Part shown: in pieces, positions 1 to 5,283 of the stretch
Layout: each line of letters opens with the position of its first letter
Numbering within the stretch: position 1 is the first letter of the stretch
Assembly (NCBI GenBank): GCA_016780605.1
Contig: JADHLS010000276.1
Coordinates: 1-6,863 of the forward strand
DNA: 6,863 bases
Reading direction: 5' to 3'
Source of the DNA: Reyranella sp.
GTDB lineage: Bacteria > Pseudomonadota > Alphaproteobacteria > Reyranellales > Reyranellaceae
The notes under the pieces: generated by a model
What the model was told of the DNA's origin: nothing
What the model saw: only the letters and a program-made list of their open reading frames with translations
Database searches by the model: none
Program-made: the position numbers and the translations under genes

Positions 1-652
1 GCTCCAGGAAGGCCGCGACCTCGGCCACCGGCAGGACGTCGGCGTATTTCAGCGCCATGTCGTAGAGGTTGGCGAAGTGCGGGCTTTCGTGGCGGTCGGC
101 GACGCATTCCTCGGGCACGACGGTGCGAAAGCCGCGCGACAGGCTGTCGACGACGGTGGCGCGCACGCAGCCCGAGGTCGAGCCGCCGGTCACGATCACC
201 GTGTCGACCTTGTGCCAAGTGAACAGCGAGCCGAGGTTGGTCTCGAAAAAGGCCGAGGCCATGCGCTTGTTGATCACGATGTCGCTCTTGGAGATCTCGC
301 AGCGATCGTCGATCGCCGCACGGCGCGAGCCTTCCTTGATGTTTTGCAGCGAATCCGGCGTGTCGCTGCGCGTGCCCCAGACGCCGCAATCCTCGCCGCT
401 GGCCAGGTAGGAGACGTAGGTCCAGATCACAGGACAGGCCTTGGCGCGACAGAGCCGCGCCAGCAGGTTCACGTGCTCGATCTGGCGCGGGTCGGTCTCG
501 TAGGCCGTCGGAAACTCGTCGGGCCGCGTATAGGCGTTCTGGAGATCGACATTGACCAGGGCGGGCTTGCGGCCAAAGCCGAAGCGACGGCGCGTCTTGT
601 CGGCCTTGACGATCTCGTAGAGCTCGCGCGCCGACTTGTTGGATAATTCCAT
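1..652 (-). CDS. Isochorismatase-family cysteine amidohydrolase, N-carbamoylsarcosine amidase-like (3' end off the left edge)
   Basis: Last gene of the leftward operon; 217 codons are visible and the C-terminus lies outside the window. Translation from the ATG at 652 gives a cysteine-hydrolase (isochorismatase-like) fold. The catalytic Asp is D36 in VNVDLQNAYT, the Lys is K129 in VINKRMASAFFETNL, and the nucleophile is C162 in TGGSTSGCVRATVVDS. The D-K and K-C spacings (93 and 33 residues) equal those I recall for Arthrobacter N-carbamoylsarcosine amidohydrolase (D51, K144, C177), so hydrolysis of an N-carbamoyl or amide substrate in the cytoplasm is likely. The start lies 1 nt after the ATPase stop (TGA C ATG) with no clear Shine-Dalgarno, which suggests translational coupling. 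It is not RutB: it lacks RutB's FQNGWD and GGPGSPN segments. Maleamate-type or biuret-type amidase activity is also possible; the family is well supported, the substrate is not. Confidence 0.9.
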   Translation of the reverse strand, partial: MELSNKSARELYEIVKADKTRRRFGFGRKPALVNVDLQNAYTRPDEFPTAYETDPRQIEHVNLLARLCRAKACPVIWTYVSYLASGEDCGVWGTRSDTPDSLQNIKEGSRRAAIDDRCEISKSDIVINKRMASAFFETNLGSLFTWHKVDTVIVTGGSTSGCVRATVVDSLSRGFRTVVPEECVADRHESPHFANLYDMALKYADVLPVAEVAAFLE

Positions 653-653
653 G

Positions 654-1826
654 TCAGCCGGCGGTTGCCATTGCCGTGCCGGCGGGTGCCGTCTCCTCGG
701 CGATTGGGCCATCCGCCAGGAGCTTCACATCGGACGCCGACCAGCGCGCCACGACACGCTCGCCGATGTCCAGCGGCTGGGTGAAGAAGGTCTCGTCGAG
801 CACGTGGGCCACGAACTCTTCGCTGTCGCCGAGGTCGAGCGTCACCTTCACGTACGAGCCCTGGTTCTCCAGCGTATGCACCTCGCCCACCACGGCGTTC
901 AGTCCGGAAGCAGGCTTGGCGCCGGGCGCGATCTTCTCGATGGCAATGCGATCGCGGCGGATCGAGCCCCACAAGGGCGAGCCGCGCATCGGCCGGCGCT
1001 CGCCGACCGGGATGGCGTAGCGCATGCCGTTCTTGCCGGCGACGGCCGCCGTGCCGTTCATGACGCTCTCGACCGAGCCCGCCAGCACGTTCTGGCCGCC
1101 GACGAAGCGGGCGACATAGGCATTGCGCGGCGCCACGAAGATGTCGCGCGCGCTCGCCGCCTGCTCGATATGGCCCTGGGCCATGACCACGACCATGTCG
1201 GCCACGGCGATGGCCTCGAGCTGGGTGTGGGTCACATGCACGAAGGTGATGCCGAGTTCCTTCTGCACGCGCCTGAGCTCGCCGCGCATGCGCAGCCGCA
1301 GGTATTCGTCGAGCGCCGACAGGGGCTCATCGAGCAGCAGCACGCGCGGATTGGTGATCAGCGCGCGGGCCAGGGCCACACGCTGCTGCTGGCCGCCCGA
1401 CAGCTGGGCCGGCAGGCGGTCGCCGAACTTCTCGAGCTGGACCTTGGTCAGGAGCTCGCGGGCCTTGGCGTGGCGCTCGGCGGCGCTGGCGCCGCGCATC
1501 TTCAGCGCAAAGGCCACATTGTCGAGCACGCTGCGATGCGGGAAGAGCGCGTAGCTCTGGAACATCATCGCGGTGCCGCGCTGCACCTGCGGCAGGCCCA
1601 GCACCGACTGGCCGCCGATGCGGATGTCGCCGCTGGTCGGTTTCTCGTGGCCCGCGATCATGCGCAGGATCGTGGTCTTGCCGCAGCCCGAGGGCCCGAG
1701 CAGGCAGCAGTAGGAGCCGTGCGGGATGGTGAGGCTGAGATCCCTGACCGCCGTGGTCTCGCCGAAGCGCTTGGTGACGCCGACGACGGCAACCTCGCCG
1801 TTTGGCGGTGGCGTTGATGGGGCCAT
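654..1826 (-). CDS. ABC transporter ATP-binding protein, polyamine/spermidine (PotA) type
   Basis: A 390-residue cytoplasmic ATPase that powers the importer formed with the two upstream permeases. Visible motifs are Walker A GPSGCGKT (44-51), Q-loop Q90, signature LSGGQ (142-146), Walker B RVLLLDEP (161-168, catalytic E167), D-loop SALD (170-173) and switch H200. Residues from about 244 onward form a C-terminal TOBE-like region, as in PotA/UgpC/MalK-type ATPases, and the length is usual for that group. The switch segment reads THTQLEA instead of the common THDQEEA. I chose ATG 1826 because the reading frame upstream runs inside the permease gene, and a GGAG at 1835-1838 sits 8 nt before this ATG, overlapping the permease stop. 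The stop is 1 nt from the amidohydrolase start. A PotA-like assignment does not fix the substrate. Confidence 0.95.
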   Translation of the reverse strand: MAPSTPPPNGEVAVVGVTKRFGETTAVRDLSLTIPHGSYCCLLGPSGCGKTTILRMIAGHEKPTSGDIRIGGQSVLGLPQVQRGTAMMFQSYALFPHRSVLDNVAFALKMRGASAAERHAKARELLTKVQLEKFGDRLPAQLSGGQQQRVALARALITNPRVLLLDEPLSALDEYLRLRMRGELRRVQKELGITFVHVTHTQLEAIAVADMVVVMAQGHIEQAASARDIFVAPRNAYVARFVGGQNVLAGSVESVMNGTAAVAGKNGMRYAIPVGERRPMRGSPLWGSIRRDRIAIEKIAPGAKPASGLNAVVGEVHTLENQGSYVKVTLDLGDSEEFVAHVLDETFFTQPLDIGERVVARWSASDVKLLADGPIAEETAPAGTAMATAG

Positions 1827-1831
1827 ATTCG

Positions 1832-2668
1832 TTACTCCGTACGCGCGCCGGCGGCCGCGCGCCGGCGTTGGACGAGGGCGATCGAGCCCAGCGACAGAAC
1901 GATCACGATGAAGGACACGATCGTGGTGACGGCGCCGACGGCATAAAGCGTCGGCGAGGTGACGTTGGTGGTCATCGCCCAGATTTCGAGCGGCAGGGTA
2001 TTCTTCGCGCCGGCCGCGAGCGCCGTGCGGGCGATCTCGTCGTAGGACAGCGTGAAGCCGAACAATGCCACGCCGATGATGCCGGGCAGGAGGATGGGCA
2101 GCGTGACCTCCTTCACTTTCTGCCAGTTGCTGGCGCCGAGATCGATCGCCGCCTCCTCGTAGGAGCGATTGAAGCGGCCGAGCACGGCGAACATGATCAA
2201 AAGCCCGAACGGCAGCGTCCAGGTAAGCTGGGCGCCAAGGCCGGTCGTGAACCACTCGGTCGGCAGGCCGAGCAGGCGGAAGGTGAGCGCGATGCCGAGC
2301 CCGACGAACAGGCCGGGCATGATCAGGCTGGCGATCGCAAGATAGAAGGCGAAGGCCGAGCCGCGGAAGCGGCGGCGGAAGGCAAGACCCGCCAGCACGG
2401 CGAGGACGACCGTGATCACTGCGACCATGGCGGCAAGACCGAGCGAGCGCACGAAGGAGCCGGCGATGTCGCCGACGCGCGTCTGCGACACCAGGGCGGA
2501 GAACCAGTGCAGCGACACGCCGTTCATCGGGAAGGTCATGCCGCCGTTGGGGCCCTGGAACGACAGGATGTAGATCACGATCATCGGGCCGTAGAGGAAC
2601 AGCACGAACAGCGTGAAGAACGCAGCGAAGGCGTAGAAGGTCCAGGGCCTTGTGTCGTCGCCGTGCAT
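1832..2668 (-). CDS. ABC transporter permease, PotC-like
   Basis: A 278-residue inner-membrane permease, the second of the pair, matching the usual PotC length. Hydrophobic segments lie near residues 11-35, 77-97, 106-130, 150-166, 191-207 and 240-266, giving the six-helix pattern. The cytoplasmic EAA loop that docks on the ATPase is clear: E172-A-A, G178, and P191 after VTL, in the stretch EEAAIDLGASNWQKVKEVTL. The basic tail QRRRAAAGARTE is probably cytoplasmic. ATG 2668 follows the other permease's stop by 16 nt that include a G-rich stretch (GGGGGCGGGG) which may serve as a weak ribosome binding site. Its stop codon overlaps the Shine-Dalgarno region of the ATPase gene. Subunit role is certain; the transported compound is not shown by this protein. 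Confidence 0.94.
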   Translation of the reverse strand: MHGDDTRPWTFYAFAAFFTLFVLFLYGPMIVIYILSFQGPNGGMTFPMNGVSLHWFSALVSQTRVGDIAGSFVRSLGLAAMVAVITVVLAVLAGLAFRRRFRGSAFAFYLAIASLIMPGLFVGLGIALTFRLLGLPTEWFTTGLGAQLTWTLPFGLLIMFAVLGRFNRSYEEAAIDLGASNWQKVKEVTLPILLPGIIGVALFGFTLSYDEIARTALAAGAKNTLPLEIWAMTTNVTSPTLYAVGAVTTIVSFIVIVLSLGSIALVQRRRAAAGARTE

Positions 2669-2684
2669 GGCCTACCCCGCCCCC

Positions 2685-3608
2685 TTAGCCGGCCAGTTCC
2701 TTGCGCACGTCGACCACGCGCAGGATGGCCGCCACCATCAGGGTGACGATGATCACCATGATGACGGCGCTGGCCGCAGCCGGCGGATACTGCAGCGCCG
2801 CCACCTCGTTCTGCAGCGCCGAGACGACCGAGGCGCTCTGGCCGCCGCTCATGGTGCGCACGACGAAGGAATCGCCCATCACCAGGGTGACGACGAAGAT
2901 CGAGCCCAAGGCAATGCCGGTGCGCGACAGCGGCAGGACGACCTCGGCGACGACCCGGAAGCGGCCGGCGCCGGCGTCGCGCGCCGCCTCGAGCAGGCTT
3001 TTGTCGATGCGCGCCATCGAATTGAAGATCGGCACCACCATGAACAGCGTGAACAGGTGGACGTAGGCCACGATGACGGCGAAATCGGAGAACAGCAGGA
3101 ACTCCAGCGGCTGGCTGGTGATGCCGGCGCCCTGCAGAGCCTGGTTGAAGATGCCGTTGCGGCCCAGGAACGGGATCCACGAGATCATGCGGATGATGTT
3201 CGAGGTCAGGAACGGCACGGTGCAGAGCAGGAAGAGCCCGATCTGAAAGAGCAGCCCGCGCACGTGGAAGACCAGGAAGTAGGCGATGTTGAAGCCCAGC
3301 ACGAGGGTCACCAACCACACGATCAGCGCGAACTTGAGCGAGCTGGCGTAGAGCCGGAACGTCACCTCGGAGCGGAAGAGGTCGATGTAGTTGTCGAAGA
3401 TGAAAGCCGGAATGATCTCGGTGCGGCTGAAGTCGAAGAAGCTCACGGCCAGCACCACCAGCATGGGCAGGCCGAAGAACAGCAGCAGCACGACCACCAG
3501 CGGCGCGACCTGGAACCACGAGGCGCGCTCGCCGCTATTGTCCTCCACCACAGCCTGGGCAGGCGGCGGCGCCATGAATCCGTCTGCTGCCTGATCTACG
3601 AGGGCCAT
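2685..3608 (-). CDS. ABC transporter permease, PotB-like
   Basis: A 307-residue inner-membrane permease, the first of the pair. A soluble N-terminal stretch of about 33 residues precedes six likely helices near 34-56, 90-116, 119-138, 176-196, 228-248 and 280-298. The EAA loop is E207-A-A, G213, and P226 after VVL (LLEAARDAGAGRFRVVAEVV). It should pair with the PotC-like subunit to form the channel and receive ligand from the binding protein. ATG 3608 lies 19 nt after the binding-protein stop but has no convincing Shine-Dalgarno. An in-frame ATG at 3575 (Met12) has a CGGA just upstream and would give 296 residues, so the exact start is uncertain. The first 30 residues are polar and Ala/Pro-rich, in line with either start. 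Confidence 0.93.
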   Translation of the reverse strand: MALVDQAADGFMAPPPAQAVVEDNSGERASWFQVAPLVVVLLLFFGLPMLVVLAVSFFDFSRTEIIPAFIFDNYIDLFRSEVTFRLYASSLKFALIVWLVTLVLGFNIAYFLVFHVRGLLFQIGLFLLCTVPFLTSNIIRMISWIPFLGRNGIFNQALQGAGITSQPLEFLLFSDFAVIVAYVHLFTLFMVVPIFNSMARIDKSLLEAARDAGAGRFRVVAEVVLPLSRTGIALGSIFVVTLVMGDSFVVRTMSGGQSASVVSALQNEVAALQYPPAAASAVIMVIIVTLMVAAILRVVDVRKELAG

Positions 3609-3627
3609 GGCGGCACGACCGGATGCT

Positions 3628-4932
3628 TTACGAAGAGACGAACTCGTTCCAGCGCCGCGTCAGGTAACGGTCCTCGTCCATGACCGTGTTCCAGCAGGCG
3701 ATGTTGCCCATGCGGTCCCAGATGCCGCCGCCGTCGCGCGTGCTGCCCTTCTTCTCCACCAGGGTGCCGTACGGGTCCTTGATGTCGACCGCCGCAGGCT
3801 TGCCGTCGTACCAATAGTCCCATTCCTCGGGCGTCAGGAACTTCTTGGCCGTCGACGGCACCGCCGAGTAGTAGCCCTGCTTGGCGATGAAGCCGCCCTG
3901 CCAGCCTGAATTGAACCAGTTCATGTATTCGTAGGCGCAATCGAGCTTGAGACCGCTGAGATGGGCCATCGGCGCGAGGCCGACGAACCAGCCGCGATAG
4001 CCTTCCTTCAAGGGCACGTAGTAGCAGTCGATGCTGCGCGAGCGCACAGCGGTCACCGCGGGCGACCACATCGACTGGATCACGACCTCGCCCGAGGCCA
4101 TCAGGTTCACCGACTGGTCGAAGGTGCTCCAGAAGGAGCGGAAATGGCCGCCCTTCTTGAGATCGATCATGATCTTGATGGTCTTGTCGATCTCGTCCTT
4201 GGTCATGTTGCCCTTGTCGGCGTACTTGAAGTCGCCGCGCGCTTCGAGCGCCATGGCGACGTCCATCACGCCGACCGGCGCGTAGTCGACCAGAGCCGTC
4301 TTGCCCTTGTACTTGGGATCGAGCAGGTCCTTCCAGCTCGTGACCTTGTCGCGGCCGCCCACCAGGTCGGGCCGGATGCCGAGCGTGTCGGCATTGTAGA
4401 TGGTCGGGATCATGGTCAGAAACTCGGTCGGCTTGTCGGCGAGCTTCTTGGCGTCCTTGTCGGTGTAGAACATCGCCTCGATCGGCGCCAAACCCTGGGT
4501 CGAGGCCATCTTGCCGTTGGGATACGAGCCCTTGGTGAAGAGCGGCACGGTCTCGCCCCAGAGCTTGTATTTCGCGACTGGAATCGGCGCGATCGCACCC
4601 TTGCCCAACAGGTAGGGCAGCTTGGTGCTGTCGATGTTGTTGATGTCGATGGTCTGCGGCTGGGTCAGCGAGCGGTTGAGCTGCACGTCGTCGGTGATCG
4701 CCTGCATCACGATCTTGAAGCCGAGGTCCTTGCTCGCCTGCTCGCCGATCTCCTTGATCGCCGCGTAGGAGCCGCCGGCATGAACCAAGGTCACGTCCTT
4801 GGTATTCTGCGCCCACACGGTGGGAAATCCAGCGATGCCTTGCGTGGCCACGACGGCGCTGCCGGCGGCGGCACCCTTGAGTAGCGTTCTACGATTGACC
4901 TTCTTGCCGGTTTCAGAAGAGCTGCGGGTCAT
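3628..4932 (-). CDS. Tat-exported ABC substrate-binding protein, PotD/PotF-like family 1
   Basis: A 434-residue periplasmic solute receptor and the first gene of the importer operon. The N-terminus is a twin-arginine signal: basic region, N13-R14-R15-T-L-L-K, hydrophobic stretch 21-36, and a likely cut after VWA (A41). The mature part shows the family 1 pattern, including SWKDLLDPKYKGKTAL (199-214) and MWSPAV (288-293). By eye against PotD as I remember it, W289 and W315 match ligand-stacking W229 and W255. PotD Asp257 falls on V317 and Glu171 falls near V220, so the amine-binding acidic residues seem missing. A non-polyamine ligand is thus inferred. ATG 4932 is preceded by AGAGGTGA, a strong Shine-Dalgarno. 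It is divergent from rutA, with a sigma-54 promoter candidate about 50 nt upstream. Family is secure; ligand is open. Confidence 0.93.
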   Translation of the reverse strand: MTRSSSETGKKVNRRTLLKGAAAGSAVVATQGIAGFPTVWAQNTKDVTLVHAGGSYAAIKEIGEQASKDLGFKIVMQAITDDVQLNRSLTQPQTIDINNIDSTKLPYLLGKGAIAPIPVAKYKLWGETVPLFTKGSYPNGKMASTQGLAPIEAMFYTDKDAKKLADKPTEFLTMIPTIYNADTLGIRPDLVGGRDKVTSWKDLLDPKYKGKTALVDYAPVGVMDVAMALEARGDFKYADKGNMTKDEIDKTIKIMIDLKKGGHFRSFWSTFDQSVNLMASGEVVIQSMWSPAVTAVRSRSIDCYYVPLKEGYRGWFVGLAPMAHLSGLKLDCAYEYMNWFNSGWQGGFIAKQGYYSAVPSTAKKFLTPEEWDYWYDGKPAAVDIKDPYGTLVEKKGSTRDGGGIWDRMGNIACWNTVMDEDRYLTRRWNEFVSS

Positions 4933-4936
4933 CTGT

Positions 4937-4944
4937 CACCTCTC
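4937..4944 (-). promoter_or_regulatory. Ribosome binding site of the substrate-binding protein gene
   Basis: On the minus strand the sequence reads AGAGGTGACAG before ATG 4932. AGGTGA matches the core of the anti-Shine-Dalgarno complement with normal spacing, and it fixes the start codon. It is the strongest ribosome binding site in the leftward operon, as expected for an abundantly made binding protein. Confidence 0.75.
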
Positions 4945-4978
4945 TCGACACCAATCACCGTGGGTCGCGACAAGAATT

Positions 4979-4994
4979 CGCAAGAAACATGCCA
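4979..4994 (-). promoter_or_regulatory. Candidate sigma-54 (-24/-12) promoter of the transporter operon
   Basis: On the minus strand the sequence is TGGCATGTTTCTTGCG. Against the sigma-54 consensus TGGCACG-N4-TTGCW it differs only at C6 (T here) and at the last W (G here). The invariant GG and GC are exactly 10 nt apart. The predicted start is about 4968, which leaves a leader of roughly 36 nt carrying a good Shine-Dalgarno. No activator site matching the NtrC consensus was seen upstream, so activation by NtrC is inferred from the pathway rather than from a site. Confidence 0.6.
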
Positions 4995-5011
4995 CGCGAG
5001 AATTTCGTGGC
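4991..5011. promoter_or_regulatory. Inverted repeat GCCACG-N9-CGTGGC, possible operator
   Basis: Six-base perfect arms (4991-4996 and 5006-5011) with dyad symmetry about 5001; one further A-T pair sits inside. It overlaps the -24 half of the transporter promoter candidate by four bases, so a bound protein could block polymerase. I do not recognise the regulator. Confidence 0.35.
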
Positions 5012-5035
5012 GATAGCAGCGGGACGACGCGCGCG

Positions 5036-5075
5036 CTGATCCAAAGTTGAGCGTTGTGGCTCGTCGACTGATCCA
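5036..5075. repeat. Direct repeat CTGATCCA, two copies 32 bp apart
   Basis: CTGATCCA occurs at 5036-5043 and 5068-5075. The 32-bp period is about three helical turns, so both copies face the same side of the DNA. They lie 70-110 bp upstream of the predicted transporter transcription start. Eight-base matches can occur by chance in a region of this size, so this is only a weak candidate activator or operator site. Confidence 0.25.
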
Positions 5076-5096
5076 CGTTTAAGCAATTCGCCACAA
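5054..5096. promoter_or_regulatory. Spaced inverted repeat TTGTGGC-N29-GCCACAA
   Basis: Seven-base perfect arms at 5054-5060 and 5090-5096. The GCCAC core is shared with the arms of the 4991-5011 repeat, so four GCCAC/GTGGC half-sites occur within about 106 bp. The position suits an activator or repressor acting on either divergent promoter. The protein is unknown. Confidence 0.3.
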
Positions 5097-5103
5097 ACCA
5101 ACA

Positions 5104-5145
5104 CCTCACCCTGAGAAGCGCACGAAGTGCGCGTCTCGAAGGGTG
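5104..5145 (+). repeat. Palindromic REP-like element, copy 1
   Basis: A 42-nt element starting CCTCACCCTGAG and ending GCGTCTCGAAGGGTG. Its centre is a perfect hairpin, GCGCAC-GAA-GTGCGC. It pairs head to head with copy 2 to the right. Elements beginning and ending like this are, as I recall, scattered in large numbers through Bradyrhizobium-type genomes between genes. Confidence 0.8.
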
Positions 5146-5164
5146 ACAACACTCGTGGTGTGCC

Positions 5165-5208
5165 CACCCTTCGAGACGCGGTCCTGCGGACCGCTCCTCA
5201 GGGTGAGG
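5165..5208 (-). repeat. Palindromic REP-like element, copy 2 (inverted)
   Basis: A 44-nt element in the opposite orientation to copy 1. Read on the minus strand it starts CCTCACCCTGAG and ends GCGTCTCGAAGGGTG, as copy 1 does. Its centre is GCGGTCC-GCA-GGACCGC, so the stem sequence differs from copy 1 but pairing is kept. The two copies, 19 nt apart, make a long inverted repeat with outer arms of 12 bp and inner arms of 15 bp. Confidence 0.8.
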
Positions 5209-5234
5209 TCAGCTCCAAACGGCGCTCTATATGA

Positions 5235-5250
5235 CGGTCCGGGAATTGCA
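5235..5250 (+). promoter_or_regulatory. Candidate sigma-54 (-24/-12) promoter of rutA
   Basis: CGGTCCGGGAATTGCA: the -12 half TTGCA is perfect, and GG and GC have the required 10-nt spacing, but the -24 half CGGTCCG matches TGGCACG at only four of seven positions. The predicted start is about 5261, leaving a leader of about 23 nt that contains the rutA ribosome binding site. Weaker than the divergent candidate, but placed as expected for an Ntr-controlled rut operon. Confidence 0.45.
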
Positions 5251-5270
5251 CATCGCCCGGAGGTTCACAG

Positions 5271-5275
5271 AAGGG
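5271..5275 (+). promoter_or_regulatory. Ribosome binding site of rutA
   Basis: AAGGG ends 8 nt before ATG 5284. It supports that start over an upstream in-frame ATG at 5143, whose extension would be translated from the repeat and promoter DNA. Confidence 0.6.
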
Positions 5276-5283
5276 CGACGCGC

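Larger units (their letters stand above)
4933..5283. other. Divergent control region between the transporter operon and rut
   Basis: 351 bp with no convincing gene. From left to right it holds the transporter leader and ribosome binding site, a -24/-12 promoter candidate (minus strand), a GCCACG/CGTGGC inverted repeat, short direct and inverted repeats between 5036 and 5096, a head-to-head pair of palindromic repeats (5104-5208), a second -24/-12 candidate (plus strand), and the rutA ribosome binding site. Frames that cross this region depend on the repeats and show no family-like protein. Confidence 0.85.

Noticed and set aside
1827..2255. Upstream extension of the ATPase frame beyond ATG 1826
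   Set aside because: It is Arg/His-rich sequence inside the PotC-like gene in another frame; the ATPase domain starts just after ATG 1826, which has a well-spaced GGAG.
1802..2746. Plus-strand open frame (314 codons) opposite the PotC-like permease, rich in Glu, His, Asp, Gln and Arg
   Set aside because: Very skewed composition from reading hydrophobic codons backwards; it lies opposite a clear membrane-protein gene with the EAA loop.
3961..4884. Plus-strand open frame (307 codons) opposite the binding-protein gene
   Set aside because: A shadow frame with no recognisable family; the minus-strand gene has a Tat signal, family motifs and a strong ribosome binding site.
5117..5131. GCGCAC-GAA-GTGCGC as an NtrC enhancer site
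   Set aside because: GCAC and GTGC are 3 nt apart; the NtrC consensus has 7 nt between them. The sequence is explained as the central stem of the palindromic repeat.
5104..5208. Inverted repeat pair as a bidirectional terminator
   Set aside because: Both flanking operons are transcribed away from it, and it has no T-run after the stems.
5143..5283. N-terminal extension of rutA to an upstream ATG at 5143
   Set aside because: It would translate the palindromic repeat and the promoter region. E. coli RutA similarity begins at [10 protein letters not shown] (ATG 5284), which has its own AAGGG ribosome binding site and gives the family length of 363 residues.
4933..5283. RutR operator of the E. 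coli type (TTGACCA...TGGTCAA)
   Set aside because: No such dyad was found on either strand of the control region, so RutR regulation cannot be claimed.
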